From Cryomorphaceae bacterium (lineage in GTDB: Bacteria; Bacteroidota; Bacteroidia; Flavobacteriales; Schleiferiaceae): 54,640 nucleotides of DNA. The stretch covers positions 1-54,640 of the forward strand of contig JAHEKP010000007.1 of assembly GCA_024638285.1 (NCBI GenBank), in the 5' to 3' direction. Of this stretch, positions 1 to 8,158 are shown piece by piece. A program made the position numbers and the translations under genes. The notes under the pieces are model-generated. The model was not told where the DNA came from. It did not search any database and worked only from the letters and a program-made list of their open reading frames with translations. The first letter of the stretch is position 1; every line of letters begins with the position of its first letter.

Positions 1-59
1 ACTGGTGCAGGCTTTTTGATAATATTCAAAAAATCACTTTCCTATTTCATTAGGCGCAT

Positions 60-67
60 TATATTTG
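60..67 (+). promoter_or_regulatory. -7 promoter box of the tRNA gene
   Basis: TATATTTG fits the Bacteroidota -7 consensus TAnnTTTG exactly and ends 13 nt before the mature tRNA, so transcription should begin around position 73. A TTTC near 38 could serve as a weak -33 element. The remaining 1-59 stretch shows no gene. Confidence 0.65.
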
Positions 68-80
68 CACCCCATTCAAT

Positions 81-154
81 GGCGAGGTAGCTCAGCTGGT
101 TAGAGCGTCGGATTCATAACCCGGAGGTCGAGGGATCGTGCCCCTCTCTCGCTA
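81..154 (+). tRNA. tRNA with anticodon CAT (elongator Met, or Ile2)
   Basis: The sequence folds as a cloverleaf: acceptor GGCGAGG pairs with TCTCGCT (two G-U pairs), the D arm is GCTC/GAGC, the anticodon CAT lies at 115-117 in loop TTCATAA, and the T stem is GAGGG/CCCTC. The CCA tail is not encoded. The anticodon stem lacks the three G-C pairs of an initiator, so this is elongator tRNA-Met or a tRNA-Ile2 whose C34 would become lysidine; sequence alone does not separate these. The T loop reads ATCGTGC instead of the usual TTCRANY, and position 31-39 is an A-C mismatch. A terminator follows at once, so it is a single-gene unit. Confidence 0.93.
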
Positions 155-160
155 CAAGAG

Positions 161-195
161 ACCCTTTGAAGTGCAAACTTCAAAGGGTTTTTTTT
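161..195 (+). terminator. Rho-independent terminator of the tRNA
   Basis: ACCCTTTGAAG (161-171) and CTTCAAAGGGT (178-188) form an 11-bp perfect stem with a 6-nt loop, followed by a run of T. The U-tract runs up to the stop codon of the minus-strand MFS gene. Confidence 0.93.
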
Positions 196-1405
196 ATTCC
201 TCATAGAAATCTAAATCCCGCCCGAAGGTTTCTTGTAAGCCTGAAATTGCCCAATACGTAATAAGCATTACTACAACTGCTGTTACTATGCCAGCGTTGA
301 CATAGCTGAATTTCGCGTTAAGAGCTAAGAAGAGGGCCGTAATACCATTAAGTGAACCTCGTACCATGTTTGGGATAGAGGTAGCGGCGGTTGCTCTTAG
401 ATTGGTTCCAAAGTTCTCCGCACCTATGGTCACAAATACCGCCCAGAATCCTGTTCCAAAGCCCATGATGCCGGTGGATATGTACAACTGTAAAGCCGTT
501 GAAGCGGTGAAAAACACCAGCATTCCAATCATGGTTATGGCATAAAAAACGTGCATGGCTTGCTTTCGCGATCTGAGCCTTTGTGATAATAGACCAATGG
601 CAACATCGCCAACAGCAATAGCGCTGTAACTAACCATAATGCCAATGCCGGGATCTATAGATTCAGTAATCCCAAGTTGGCGCGCGAATTCTGGGGAAAA
701 AGAGATGAGGATACCCACAACAAACCACGTAGGCAAACCTATTAAGATGCTTCTGAGATAACGCATAAATCGCTCTTTCGTAGCAAACAGCATGAGAAAA
801 TTACCTTTAGAAATCTTAGAATTAGTAGCCAAGGATTTATACAGACCACTCTCAAATACGCTTAAACGAACGAAAAGAAGCAGCAATCCCAATCCTCCGC
901 CTATGAAATAGCACGTTCTCCAATCGAACCATTGCGCAATAAAGAACGCAAGTACGGCACCTGTGAGTCCTACGCCCGCAACCAGTGAAGTACCAATGCC
1001 TCGTTTTTCTTTAGGAAGAAGTTCGGAGACCAAAGTGATTCCTGCGCCCAATTCTCCTGCGAGACCGATGCCGGCAAAGAATCGGATCCAAGCATATTGC
1101 GTACCGTCCGTAACAAAGCCATTGGTAATATTACCAATGGAGTAGAGGGCAATAGAATAAAACAAGACCTTCGTACGGCCCAATTTATCACCTAATACTC
1201 CCCAAAGTATTCCGCCTAGGAGCAACCCGAACATTTGCGTATTCAAAATAAGCATACCTACTTCTCCTAGATCATCAACACCTAAATCCGTTAAAGAGGG
1301 GATTCGAATGATGCTGAAAAGTAACAAGTCATAGATATCAACGAAGTATCCCAGGGCGGCTACCCAAATGATAGGTTGACGAAAGATTGAAATTGAAGCC
1401 TGCAT
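194..1405 (-). CDS. MFS transporter, sugar/metabolite-proton symporter type
   Basis: This 403-residue inner-membrane protein has about twelve hydrophobic segments. The loop between helices 2 and 3 carries the MFS signature GDKLGRTKVLF (about 72-82), and a second conserved stretch, RFFAGIGLAGELGAG followed by ELLPKEKRG, resembles the metabolite:H+ symporter and sugar-porter branches. The substrate cannot be read from sequence. It is transcribed divergently from the START-domain gene across a 132-bp gap in which I see no other gene. Its 3' end abuts the tRNA terminator. The start is the first in-frame ATG and gives a plausible short cytoplasmic N-terminus before helix 1. Confidence 0.85.
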   Translation of the reverse strand: MQASISIFRQPIIWVAALGYFVDIYDLLLFSIIRIPSLTDLGVDDLGEVGMLILNTQMFGLLLGGILWGVLGDKLGRTKVLFYSIALYSIGNITNGFVTDGTQYAWIRFFAGIGLAGELGAGITLVSELLPKEKRGIGTSLVAGVGLTGAVLAFFIAQWFDWRTCYFIGGGLGLLLLFVRLSVFESGLYKSLATNSKISKGNFLMLFATKERFMRYLRSILIGLPTWFVVGILISFSPEFARQLGITESIDPGIGIMVSYSAIAVGDVAIGLLSQRLRSRKQAMHVFYAITMIGMLVFFTASTALQLYISTGIMGFGTGFWAVFVTIGAENFGTNLRATAATSIPNMVRGSLNGITALFLALNAKFSYVNAGIVTAVVVMLITYWAISGLQETFGRDLDFYEE

Positions 1406-1537
1406 GGTGTTCTTTAATTAGTGTAATGAATATAAAGAATATGTCAGAACTGCAGTTTTTTCAAGGGTTTTTGCACAAAGTGTTGCTTATTTGGTTTGAC
1501 TTATTATATTGCATGAATTAGATAGACAGATAGATCC

Positions 1538-1924
1538 ATGGATAAAATAAAATTTGAGTTAGAGTTTCCACTTCGTGCGTCCCCAAAGATGTTGTTCCCA
1601 TTTTTGAGCACCCCTTCAGGATTGAGTGAATGGTTTTGTGACGATGTTAATTCAAGAACAGAACTCTTTACCTTTTTCTGGGACGGTTCAGAGGAACAAG
1701 CTCGACTTTTAAAAAAACAAACGGACAAAATGGTTCGTTTTCGTTGGCTGAATGACGAAGAAGATGGGCTAGATACGTATTTCGAATTTAGAATTGAAGT
1801 GGATGCCTTGACCAATGATACTTCTATTATTGTGACGGATTTTGCTGAAGACGATGAAGTGGAGGAAGCAAAGCAGCTTTGGGAAAGTCAGATACATGAA
1901 TTACAGCACATCATAGGCGCTTAA
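1538..1924 (+). CDS. START-like / SRPBCC-fold protein
   Basis: This 128-residue soluble protein begins with a beta strand, contains the pattern LSEWFCDDV typical of AHSA1/START-like helix-grip proteins, then alternating strands (WDGSEEQARLL, MVRFRWL, YFEFRIEV, TSIIVTDFAE), and ends in a long helix. Such proteins bind small hydrophobic ligands; the ligand here is unknown. It closely resembles the Bacteroidota family annotated as START-like domain protein. Its TAA stop overlaps the next ATG (TAATG), so it is translationally coupled to the PAP2 phosphatase. It is acidic, with several DEE/DDE clusters. Confidence 0.8.
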   Translation: MDKIKFELEFPLRASPKMLFPFLSTPSGLSEWFCDDVNSRTELFTFFWDGSEEQARLLKKQTDKMVRFRWLNDEEDGLDTYFEFRIEVDALTNDTSIIVTDFAEDDEVEEAKQLWESQIHELQHIIGA

Positions 1925-2544
1925 TGAAGCACATTCCTTACTACAGTATACCCGCAGTCCTATTCATTATGTGCTGCGGGCTTTTTTTATCCTTTTTTCC
2001 GGATAAGGTCGAGGCTCAATTAGCCTTGCACAACCATTGGTATTCCCCCCGAGGCTATACTTGGATGGGATTTATCACAGGATGGGGCGAAGGTCCGATG
2101 TTCGTGCTGGTGATCATAGCCTATGCCTTTCAGAAGGCGTGGTGGCGTGCCGGCGAATTTGTGGCTGCTGGAATCTTATCAAGTTTGTTAGTCCAATTAT
2201 TAAAGAAGCTCGTTTTCGCACCATCACCGCGACCTATGGGGGTTATTGAGTGGGGCCAAACACAATTGGCCACAGATCTAGAACTTCCGCTACAATTTGC
2301 TTTTCCGAGCGGACATACAACCACAGCCTTTGTGTTTTTCACCCTCTTTGCCTTGCATTGGCGTCGTCCTGCCATTCAGGTTTTTGCTGCCTTTTGCGCC
2401 AGTGCCGTCGCGGTTTCCAGGGTGTACCTGATGGTGCATTGGATAACAGATGTAATGGCCGGAGCAGTATTGGGTATCAGTATTGCATTGGTGGTTTTTG
2501 CCGTTTCTCAACGGGTACAAAAAAAGCCGCTCACCCAAGGGTAA
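1924..2544 (+). CDS. PAP2-family membrane phosphatase
   Basis: This 206-residue integral membrane protein belongs to the phosphatidic acid phosphatase type 2 / undecaprenyl-diphosphatase-like family. The three catalytic motifs are visible: K95 to R103-P104 (a KX7RP variant of the usual KX6RP), PSGH at 128-131, and SR-x5-H-x3-D at 165-176, which supplies the nucleophilic His172 and Asp176. The likely substrate is a lipid phosphate or diphosphate in the inner membrane; I cannot say which. It overlaps the upstream START-like gene by one base. Its last codons form half of a hairpin that appears to terminate the convergent peptidase gene. Confidence 0.87.
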   Translation: MKHIPYYSIPAVLFIMCCGLFLSFFPDKVEAQLALHNHWYSPRGYTWMGFITGWGEGPMFVLVIIAYAFQKAWWRAGEFVAAGILSSLLVQLLKKLVFAPSPRPMGVIEWGQTQLATDLELPLQFAFPSGHTTTAFVFFTLFALHWRRPAIQVFAAFCASAVAVSRVYLMVHWITDVMAGAVLGISIALVVFAVSQRVQKKPLTQG

Positions 2545-2550
2545 GCGGCT
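2520..2550 (-). terminator. Terminator of the minus-strand operon, inside the PAP2 3' end
   Basis: AGCCGCTCACCC (2525-2536) and GGGTAAGCGGCT (2539-2550) form a near-perfect 12-bp stem with one mismatch. Read on the minus strand the hairpin is followed by TTTTTTTG, so it is a proper intrinsic terminator for the peptidase gene ending at 2572. On the plus strand no U-tract follows. The PAP2 stop codon (2542-2544) lies within the stem. Confidence 0.8.
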
Positions 2551-2571
2551 CATTATTAGAGTGAAACGGGT

Positions 2572-3753
2572 TTATAAATCCAATTTCTTTTTTGTTGATT
2601 TCTCCAAAGAATCGCGATGCATCATAACACTGATGGTCTTTAAACGAACATAACTTTCTGATGCATAAAGATATCCTGGACGGAAGTCATTAGGAATATC
2701 GCCCCATGAGTTTTTGACTATGTAGAAGACGTTTCCTTCTTGATCCTTAACCATACCTTGGATGACCATACCGTGATCGTCCTGCGTGAGGTAGTTGTCA
2801 TACTGCTCTTGGCGGTCTACTTGATTTACGAGCGCTTCTTCGTGAGGTCCGGCGTAGATTGCTTGAGCTTCTTCTGTACTCATATCGCTCCAGCTCTGAT
2901 TAGGCATTACAGCAATACCATTTTTAATAGAGAACCCTTTATCACTAACATCACAAGCCCATGCTACTGGGAATCCTGCATTTAGAGATGCATTAATGGC
3001 ATCCATCATTTCGTCGATGGGAAGATTGTAAGAAGTACCCCAAGTCCAGTTATCAGGTACCTGAATTTGACAAGCTTCGTAGAAGGGGTGGTGTGTCCAA
3101 GAAGTGAGTTGCACATAGTCGTCTGGATTGATACCAATAACCTCATCAGCGAAACTCTTTGGTGTGTACGTTTTACCATTGTAACCAAATTGCGCTGGTT
3201 CCTCACCTAAATACGCATCTAGAGTGGCATCAAATGCCTTTTTCCAAGAGGTAGATAACTTCCCGTTTTTATTATCTTTTACTGCATCTAGAATGCCTTT
3301 TAGAGCACCTTCCATTTCGCCGTGACGGTTGATTTCAGTCCCGTAGTTTAAGCCATTGTAAACTTCTTGTGGAACGGCGCCGTACTTTTTAATGACGTAA
3401 AGTACATCAGGTAATGCGCCACCTTGAGCAAAATTTAAGTACCCATGAAGGCGAATGTATTTTTCACCTTTGTCTTGATAGACTTTACGAACCGTGTACA
3501 TCTCTGAAAGATCTACAGGTGTTTTTCCCATGCGAATCATTTCACTTTCAACGAAAGAAGTAGAGGCGTAGGACCAGCACGTACCTGAAGCACCTTGATT
3601 TTTAACAGGTGTTGCCTCAATGTCAACAATGGTCTCCCATTCATAGCCTAAGGGAGCGTCTGCGCCGTTGTCTTTGACTTTATTAATGAGATCGACTTGC
3701 GCAAAAGCTGGAGAACTGAGCAGCGCCCCTGCGAGTAGTAAACGTAATTTCAT
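2572..3753 (-). CDS. Secreted papain-like cysteine peptidase (C1B / bleomycin hydrolase-like)
   Basis: Counting from the chosen ATG the protein has 393 residues. It begins with a signal peptide (MKLRLLLAGALLSSPAFAQ), which is why this start is preferred over an in-frame ATG 60 nt upstream that would bury the signal and overlap the neighbouring gene. Papain-fold residues are visible: Gln53 in KNQG, catalytic Cys59 in SGTCWSYA, His in DDHGMV and Asn in VKNSWGD. The arrangement matches the C1-type peptidases annotated as aminopeptidase C/bleomycin hydrolase in Bacteroidota. It probably acts in the periplasm or outside the cell. It is the last gene of a minus-strand run, 7 bp after the dehydrogenase. 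Confidence 0.87.
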   Translation of the reverse strand: MKLRLLLAGALLSSPAFAQVDLINKVKDNGADAPLGYEWETIVDIEATPVKNQGASGTCWSYASTSFVESEMIRMGKTPVDLSEMYTVRKVYQDKGEKYIRLHGYLNFAQGGALPDVLYVIKKYGAVPQEVYNGLNYGTEINRHGEMEGALKGILDAVKDNKNGKLSTSWKKAFDATLDAYLGEEPAQFGYNGKTYTPKSFADEVIGINPDDYVQLTSWTHHPFYEACQIQVPDNWTWGTSYNLPIDEMMDAINASLNAGFPVAWACDVSDKGFSIKNGIAVMPNQSWSDMSTEEAQAIYAGPHEEALVNQVDRQEQYDNYLTQDDHGMVIQGMVKDQEGNVFYIVKNSWGDIPNDFRPGYLYASESYVRLKTISVMMHRDSLEKSTKKKLDL

Positions 3754-3760
3754 AGTGTGA

Positions 3761-4648
3761 TTATTTGAATTGTGAACTAACTGTAGCTTCTTTAATTCCG
3801 GCGGAATAATCATAGAAGCCTTCTTTTGATTTAACCCCTAATTTTCCTGCTGTAACCATATTTACTAGGAGGGGACACGGTGCGTATTTAGGATTTCCTA
3901 ATCCGTCGTAAAGTACATTGAGAATAGAGAGGCACACGTCAAGCCCAATAAAATCGGCCAGTTGTAAAGGACCCATTGGATGTGCCATCCCTAATTTCAT
4001 TATTGAATCAATCGCCCCCACATCGGCTACGCCTTCATGCAAAGAAATGATTGCTTCATTAATCATTGGCATAAGAATACGGTTTGCTACGAAGCCAGGA
4101 TAGTCATTACATGCCACGGGAACTTTACCAAGTGCTCTACTCATCTCAATAACGGCATCACAAACGGCATCAGAAGTGCTGTAACCGCGAATAATCTCAA
4201 CAAGGCGCATCACAGGAACAGGATTCATGAAATGCATGCCGATGACTTTATCCGGACGTGAAGTTTGAGCGGCAATTTTTGTTATGCTTATCGAAGAGGT
4301 ATTTGAAGCAAGGATACAATGCGCTGGTGCATGTGCATCAATGTCTTTGAAAAGCTGAAACTTAATCGCTGTGTTTTCTGTTGCTGCTTCTACTACTAAA
4401 TCTGCTTTCGATACGGCGTTTTTAAGATCTGTACCTGTAGCTAATAGCGCCAAAGCCGAATCTTTTTGTGATTCCGTCAATTTCTCTTTTGAGATTTGAC
4501 GGTCCATGTTTTTTGTGATCGTACTTAAGGCGCTTTTGAGAGCTGCCTCGCTGATATCAAAGAGGTGGACGTTGAATCCGCTCTGCGCGAATACGTGGGC
4601 AATGCCGTTACCCATAGTTCCAGCACCGATTACGGTAATGTTTTTCAT
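3761..4648 (-). CDS. hbd: 3-hydroxybutyryl-CoA / 3-hydroxyacyl-CoA dehydrogenase
   Basis: This 295-residue NAD-dependent enzyme of the HAD family interconverts 3-hydroxyacyl-CoA and 3-oxoacyl-CoA. The N-terminal Rossmann motif is GAGTMGNGIA (7-16); the central ASNTSSIS and the catalytic His/Glu region GMHFMNPVPVMRLVEII are intact, and the C-terminal dimerisation domain carries NDYPGFVANRI and HPMGPLQLADF. The length is normal for the short, single-function form rather than a FadB fusion. It sits between the sugar transferase (20 bp upstream) and the secreted peptidase (7 bp downstream), with no obvious metabolic link to either. Whether the pathway is beta-oxidation, butyrate metabolism or PHB cannot be told. 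Confidence 0.92.
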   Translation of the reverse strand: MKNITVIGAGTMGNGIAHVFAQSGFNVHLFDISEAALKSALSTITKNMDRQISKEKLTESQKDSALALLATGTDLKNAVSKADLVVEAATENTAIKFQLFKDIDAHAPAHCILASNTSSISITKIAAQTSRPDKVIGMHFMNPVPVMRLVEIIRGYSTSDAVCDAVIEMSRALGKVPVACNDYPGFVANRILMPMINEAIISLHEGVADVGAIDSIMKLGMAHPMGPLQLADFIGLDVCLSILNVLYDGLGNPKYAPCPLLVNMVTAGKLGVKSKEGFYDYSAGIKEATVSSQFK

Positions 4649-4668
4649 GTGTGATGATTTGTGGTTCT

Positions 4669-6093
4669 TTATTTGCCTCGCCCTTGCAAGACAGTGACTA
4701 AGGTATAGAACAGGATTTTGATATCGTTTACCAAGGTGATATTTTCTGTGTAGATTAGGTCGAAGCGTGCACGTTCAATCATTTCTTCGACATTCTCAGC
4801 ATAGCCAAACTTAACCATGCCCCATGAAGTAATGCCCGGCTTCACCTTAAGTAAGTATCTGTATTGTGGCGCTGCAGCGATGATTTGGTCAAAAAAGAAT
4901 CTACGTTCGGGACGAGGACCAACAATGGCCATATCTCCTTTTATGACATTCAGAAATTGCGGTAATTCATCTAAACGAAACTTTCGCATCGTTCTGCCCC
5001 AAGGCGTGATACGCGGATCTTCCTCGCTACTGAGTTGCGGACCTTGTGCTTCCGCATCTTGATACATGCTGCGTAGTTTGATGATTTTGAAGGTACCCCC
5101 GTTTTTACCTAAGCGCTCTTGAGTATAGAAAATGGGACCTGGCGAGCCCACAGCAATCATTGCAATTGAGAATAAAATGAAAGGTGCAGCAACCAATAGA
5201 AGGAGCGTAGCTACAACGACATCAAAGAGTCGCTTGATAAAAGCGACATGCGGCTTTACCAATTCTCGTTTTACCTCAATCAGTGAACGCCCTAAACTCT
5301 CCATTTTCACCTGACCGGATAGAATACTGAAGACATTCGGTAGTACGTGAATACGCACATCGTTCTGCTCAATAGCGCTTACCATAGCTGCGATTCGATC
5401 TGAATTCCCAGAGGGCAGAGCGATGATCACATCTTCAACAGTATTGTCGTTGATGATATCTGCCAATTGGTCAATATTTCCTAGAAAAGGAATTGCATTC
5501 ATACGCTCATCTACAACTCCATCGGAAGTATTTAAATAGCCCAAAAAAGAATACCCCTTACTACGGTCTTTTTGAAAGGCAATTAAAAGATCAGCGGCAT
5601 CTTTTTCACTACCTATGAGTACTGTAGGAAACTGAATAGTCCCTTTGTCAATTTTATGCCTTACGCTCGTACTTTGAATAAATCTAAAAAATCCACTGAG
5701 CAATAAGAGGCTGCCGGAATAGGCACCTAATGTCAAATAGTAGTCGCTGTATTCTTTTATATAATCATCGAGCAATACCAGGAAAAAGAGTGTTACCGCA
5801 GTAATTAATGTGCCTCCAAAGGTGTTGAAAGCCTGTGCTAAGCGACTTTTTCGTGTAAGATCTCTGTATATTCCACTAAGGGCACTAATGCCAATAAAAA
5901 GTGCTGTCGTTGCCACCGCTGCTAAAACAAATGTTTGGTCAAACTTTATTGGAACTGCCGCACCAAATTTTTCTGGCTCTACATATATTTTTCGCACTAG
6001 ATGGAGTGACGTGTAAGCGCCAATTCCAGCGATCACATCTAACACGATATAATAGAAGAACAGTTTGCGTTCTAACTTCTTAGATGAGCTCAA
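4669..6093 (-). CDS. Polyprenyl glycosylphosphotransferase (exopolysaccharide initiating sugar transferase)
   Basis: This 474-residue membrane protein is of the WcaJ/PssY type. It has four N-terminal membrane segments, a CoA-binding-like domain (TVLIGSEKDAADLL onward), a fifth segment near 290-315, and the bacterial sugar-transferase catalytic domain with KLRSMYQDAE, DELPQFLNVIKGDMAIVGPRPE and the C-terminal KPGITSWGMV. It would transfer a sugar 1-phosphate to undecaprenyl phosphate. No other polysaccharide genes are adjacent, so the polymer is unknown. The start must be TTG, because an in-frame stop lies 9 bp upstream and no ATG occurs before the first membrane segment. The TTG overlaps the preceding gene's stop (TTGA), suggesting coupled translation. 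Confidence 0.9.
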   Translation of the reverse strand: MSSSKKLERKLFFYYIVLDVIAGIGAYTSLHLVRKIYVEPEKFGAAVPIKFDQTFVLAAVATTALFIGISALSGIYRDLTRKSRLAQAFNTFGGTLITAVTLFFLVLLDDYIKEYSDYYLTLGAYSGSLLLLSGFFRFIQSTSVRHKIDKGTIQFPTVLIGSEKDAADLLIAFQKDRSKGYSFLGYLNTSDGVVDERMNAIPFLGNIDQLADIINDNTVEDVIIALPSGNSDRIAAMVSAIEQNDVRIHVLPNVFSILSGQVKMESLGRSLIEVKRELVKPHVAFIKRLFDVVVATLLLLVAAPFILFSIAMIAVGSPGPIFYTQERLGKNGGTFKIIKLRSMYQDAEAQGPQLSSEEDPRITPWGRTMRKFRLDELPQFLNVIKGDMAIVGPRPERRFFFDQIIAAAPQYRYLLKVKPGITSWGMVKFGYAENVEEMIERARFDLIYTENITLVNDIKILFYTLVTVLQGRGK

Positions 6094-6959
6094 TACAATA
6101 GTTTTATGTTGTCAATCAGTACCGTGGCGGTATCGTCGGTGGTGTTGATACTTCCAAAAAACAAATTATAATCTAAGGCATTGGGGTAGCCACTTACTTC
6201 AGTAACGAGATTGATATATACTTTATTCCATTCTTCATTTGGGAAAAGCGTTACCACTGGGGTCTTAGCGCTTTGCAGCACTTCATTAGCAGTCACACCA
6301 AAGGTGAGGGCGACGTCCGTTTTATAGTTCACTTCGAGCCATACATTTGCACCGTATTTCGGTAATTCGAACGCTTGAATCGTTTTGAATTCTCCCAATG
6401 TTACAGGGGGTAAAACGAATTTTCCACTTTTATTAGGTACTTCGCCCGGATGATAAAACACCTCACTGGTATCTGAAGTAATGAGCAAATTTGTGTCGCT
6501 TTGAATGGTTTTGTTAAAGTTCAAGCCAATACCATCAAAATCTTCGATTACGATTAATGAATAGGTAGGATTGTATTCGAATGTTAAGACTTCCGGAGAA
6601 AGGACCCGAGTCGTCCCTGCGTTTAAAGTCCAATTTTTCTCTATTGGAGCGAGCATCTCGTACTGGTTTCGTTGAGCATATACACCGTTGAGCGAGATTC
6701 CGGGAATAAATCGCAGCGCTTGATTTTCACCGGCATAGACTGGAATGCGACATGGAGGAGAAAACGCACCAATTTGTTGACCGTTTTGTTCCACCCAAAT
6801 GGTGTTCAACTTTGCGGAAGATGTTCCTTCATTGGATTTAGCCGCTACTAAAAGCTCAGTGACTTCTAAATAGGCCACAGCAGGTGCTGTTTCGTCCTCA
6901 CAGGAGGAGAGAAGTAAAATGCTCCCAATAAGTGCGCTGAAAAAGGACGTTTTATACAT
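6090..6959 (-). CDS. Uncharacterised surface/periplasmic lipoprotein
   Basis: Counting from the chosen ATG this is a 289-residue protein with a lipoprotein signal: KTSFFSALIGSILLLSSCED places the lipidated Cys in the lipobox LSSC. The rest is beta-rich (alternating strands, LWVEVNYKTDVALTFGV-like patterns near the end). I recognise no catalytic motif; it may be a jelly-roll or Ig-like domain protein. An in-frame ATG 18 nt upstream was rejected because the -7 box TACATTTG lies between the two, only 5 nt before the chosen start. It heads the minus-strand run that continues into the sugar transferase, with a 4-bp overlap. Confidence 0.72.
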   Translation of the reverse strand: MYKTSFFSALIGSILLLSSCEDETAPAVAYLEVTELLVAAKSNEGTSSAKLNTIWVEQNGQQIGAFSPPCRIPVYAGENQALRFIPGISLNGVYAQRNQYEMLAPIEKNWTLNAGTTRVLSPEVLTFEYNPTYSLIVIEDFDGIGLNFNKTIQSDTNLLITSDTSEVFYHPGEVPNKSGKFVLPPVTLGEFKTIQAFELPKYGANVWLEVNYKTDVALTFGVTANEVLQSAKTPVVTLFPNEEWNKVYINLVTEVSGYPNALDYNLFFGSINTTDDTATVLIDNIKLLY

Positions 6960-6964
6960 GAAGA

Positions 6965-6972
6965 CAAATGTA
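6965..6972 (-). promoter_or_regulatory. -7 promoter box, 5 nt before the lipoprotein start
   Basis: On the minus strand TACATTTG matches TAnnTTTG exactly and is separated from the ATG at 6959 by only TCTTC. The expected transcription start therefore falls on or next to the start codon, predicting a leaderless mRNA. No clear -33 TTTG is seen at the usual distance. Confidence 0.6.
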
Positions 6973-7010
6973 ATCATCCTAGTCTTTTAAATTGTTAAAA
7001 AGTAGCCTAC

Positions 7011-7697
7011 ATGAAGGAAGTGTTCCGCCTGTTCCCGATGTACTTTCAATTCATGCAAAACGAGGACAGTCCATATTACCAAGGCCAACGGGCTATAATG
7101 TGTAGTGAATTAAAAGCTAAGGGATTGGCAGGTGATGCAGTGCTCAACGCAATGAATCGCATACCGCGTCATCTCTTTCTCGAAAGCAGTTTTCATCAGC
7201 ATGCCTATCAAGACAAAGCGTTTCCGATTGCTGCAGGTCAAACGATATCTCATCCATCTACCGTGGCATGGCAGTCGGAGCTACTGGAATTAAGGCCTGG
7301 AATGAAAGTTCTTGAGATCGGCACAGGCAGCGGTTATCAAGCCGCTGTTCTCTGCGAGCTGGGTATAAAATTATTCAGTATCGAACGTCAAAAGGCTTTG
7401 TTCGATTTCTCGAAAAAGATGTTGACCGCCCTAGGTTACCGTGCAGAATTAAAGTTTGGCGATGGATTTAAAGGAATGCCTGTATTTGCGCCATTTGATC
7501 GGGTGATTGTTACGTGCGGTGCACCGTTTGTTCCTAAAGCCCTATTAGCTCAGCTCATCGAAGGCGGGATTATGATTATTCCGGTTGGAGAAGGGACTCA
7601 AAAAATGGTGAAGATTACCAAGCAAGCGGATGGGAGCTTTGTTCAAAAGGTGTTAGGAGATGCGGCATTTGTTCCTATGCTCAAAGACCGCGAGTAG
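7011..7697 (+). CDS. pcm: Protein-L-isoaspartate O-methyltransferase
   Basis: This cytosolic repair enzyme methylates L-isoaspartyl residues with S-adenosylmethionine. Family features are visible: IPRHLFLE (51-58), AFPIAAGQTISHPSTVA (70-86) with the conserved Pcm-type substrate loop, the SAM motif VLEIGTGSGYQAA (100-112), and the C-terminal GGIMIIPVGEG. As listed it has 228 residues, slightly longer than usual. In-frame ATG codons at 7038 and 7053 are reasonable alternative starts, since the first 10-15 residues are not conserved family sequence. It is transcribed divergently from the lipoprotein gene and runs into the smpB region 14 bp later. Confidence 0.92.
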   Translation: MKEVFRLFPMYFQFMQNEDSPYYQGQRAIMCSELKAKGLAGDAVLNAMNRIPRHLFLESSFHQHAYQDKAFPIAAGQTISHPSTVAWQSELLELRPGMKVLEIGTGSGYQAAVLCELGIKLFSIERQKALFDFSKKMLTALGYRAELKFGDGFKGMPVFAPFDRVIVTCGAPFVPKALLAQLIEGGIMIIPVGEGTQKMVKITKQADGSFVQKVLGDAAFVPMLKDRE

Positions 7698-7699
7698 CG

Positions 7700-7707
7700 T
7701 ACCTTTG
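7700..7707 (+). promoter_or_regulatory. -7 promoter box, 4 nt before smpB
   Basis: TACCTTTG matches TAnnTTTG and ends 4 nt before the GTG start of smpB, just after the pcm stop codon. It predicts an independent, essentially leaderless smpB transcript. The nearest upstream TTTG (7668-7671) is too far away (28 nt) for a standard -33 element. Confidence 0.5.
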
Positions 7708-7711
7708 CAAG

Positions 7712-8158
7712 GTGAAAACAATCGAAATAAAAAATCGCAAGGCGAAATTTGATTATGAATGGCTTGAGACCTTCACGGCTGGTATGCAGTTGCATGGGAC
7801 GGAAGTTAAATCCATCCGTATGGGTAAAGCTTCTATAGCAGAAGCCTATTGCTATTTCGCAGGCGAAGAATTATTTGTAAAAAACATGACCATATCTGAA
7901 TGGTCGCACGGTAACATATTTAATCACGAACCGCTTCGTGAACGCAAATTACTGCTAGCGAAAAGAGAATTAGAAAAAATTCTCAAAGCCACGAAAGATG
8001 CCGGTATTACAGTAATTCCAACGAAAGTATTTATCAGCGAAAAAGGCTGGATTAAAATGAATATCGCTGTAGCTCGCGGGAAAAAGAACTACGATAAACG
8101 TCAGTCATTAAAAGAGAAAGATGCCAAGCGCGATCTAGCGCGACTAAAGAATCTATAG
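7712..8158 (+). CDS. smpB: SsrA-binding protein SmpB
   Basis: This 148-residue protein binds tmRNA and delivers it to stalled ribosomes for trans-translation. It has the normal SmpB length and signatures: NRKAKFDYEWLETFTAGMQL, the GTEVKSIR turn, the AEAYC strand, and the basic C-terminal tail GKKNYDKRQSLKEKDAKRD that inserts into the mRNA channel. The start codon is GTG. No tmRNA gene is seen nearby. The stop codon directly abuts the ATG of pyrD (TAGATG), so the two are probably cotranscribed. Confidence 0.97.
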   Translation: MKTIEIKNRKAKFDYEWLETFTAGMQLHGTEVKSIRMGKASIAEAYCYFAGEELFVKNMTISEWSHGNIFNHEPLRERKLLLAKRELEKILKATKDAGITVIPTKVFISEKGWIKMNIAVARGKKNYDKRQSLKEKDAKRDLARLKNL

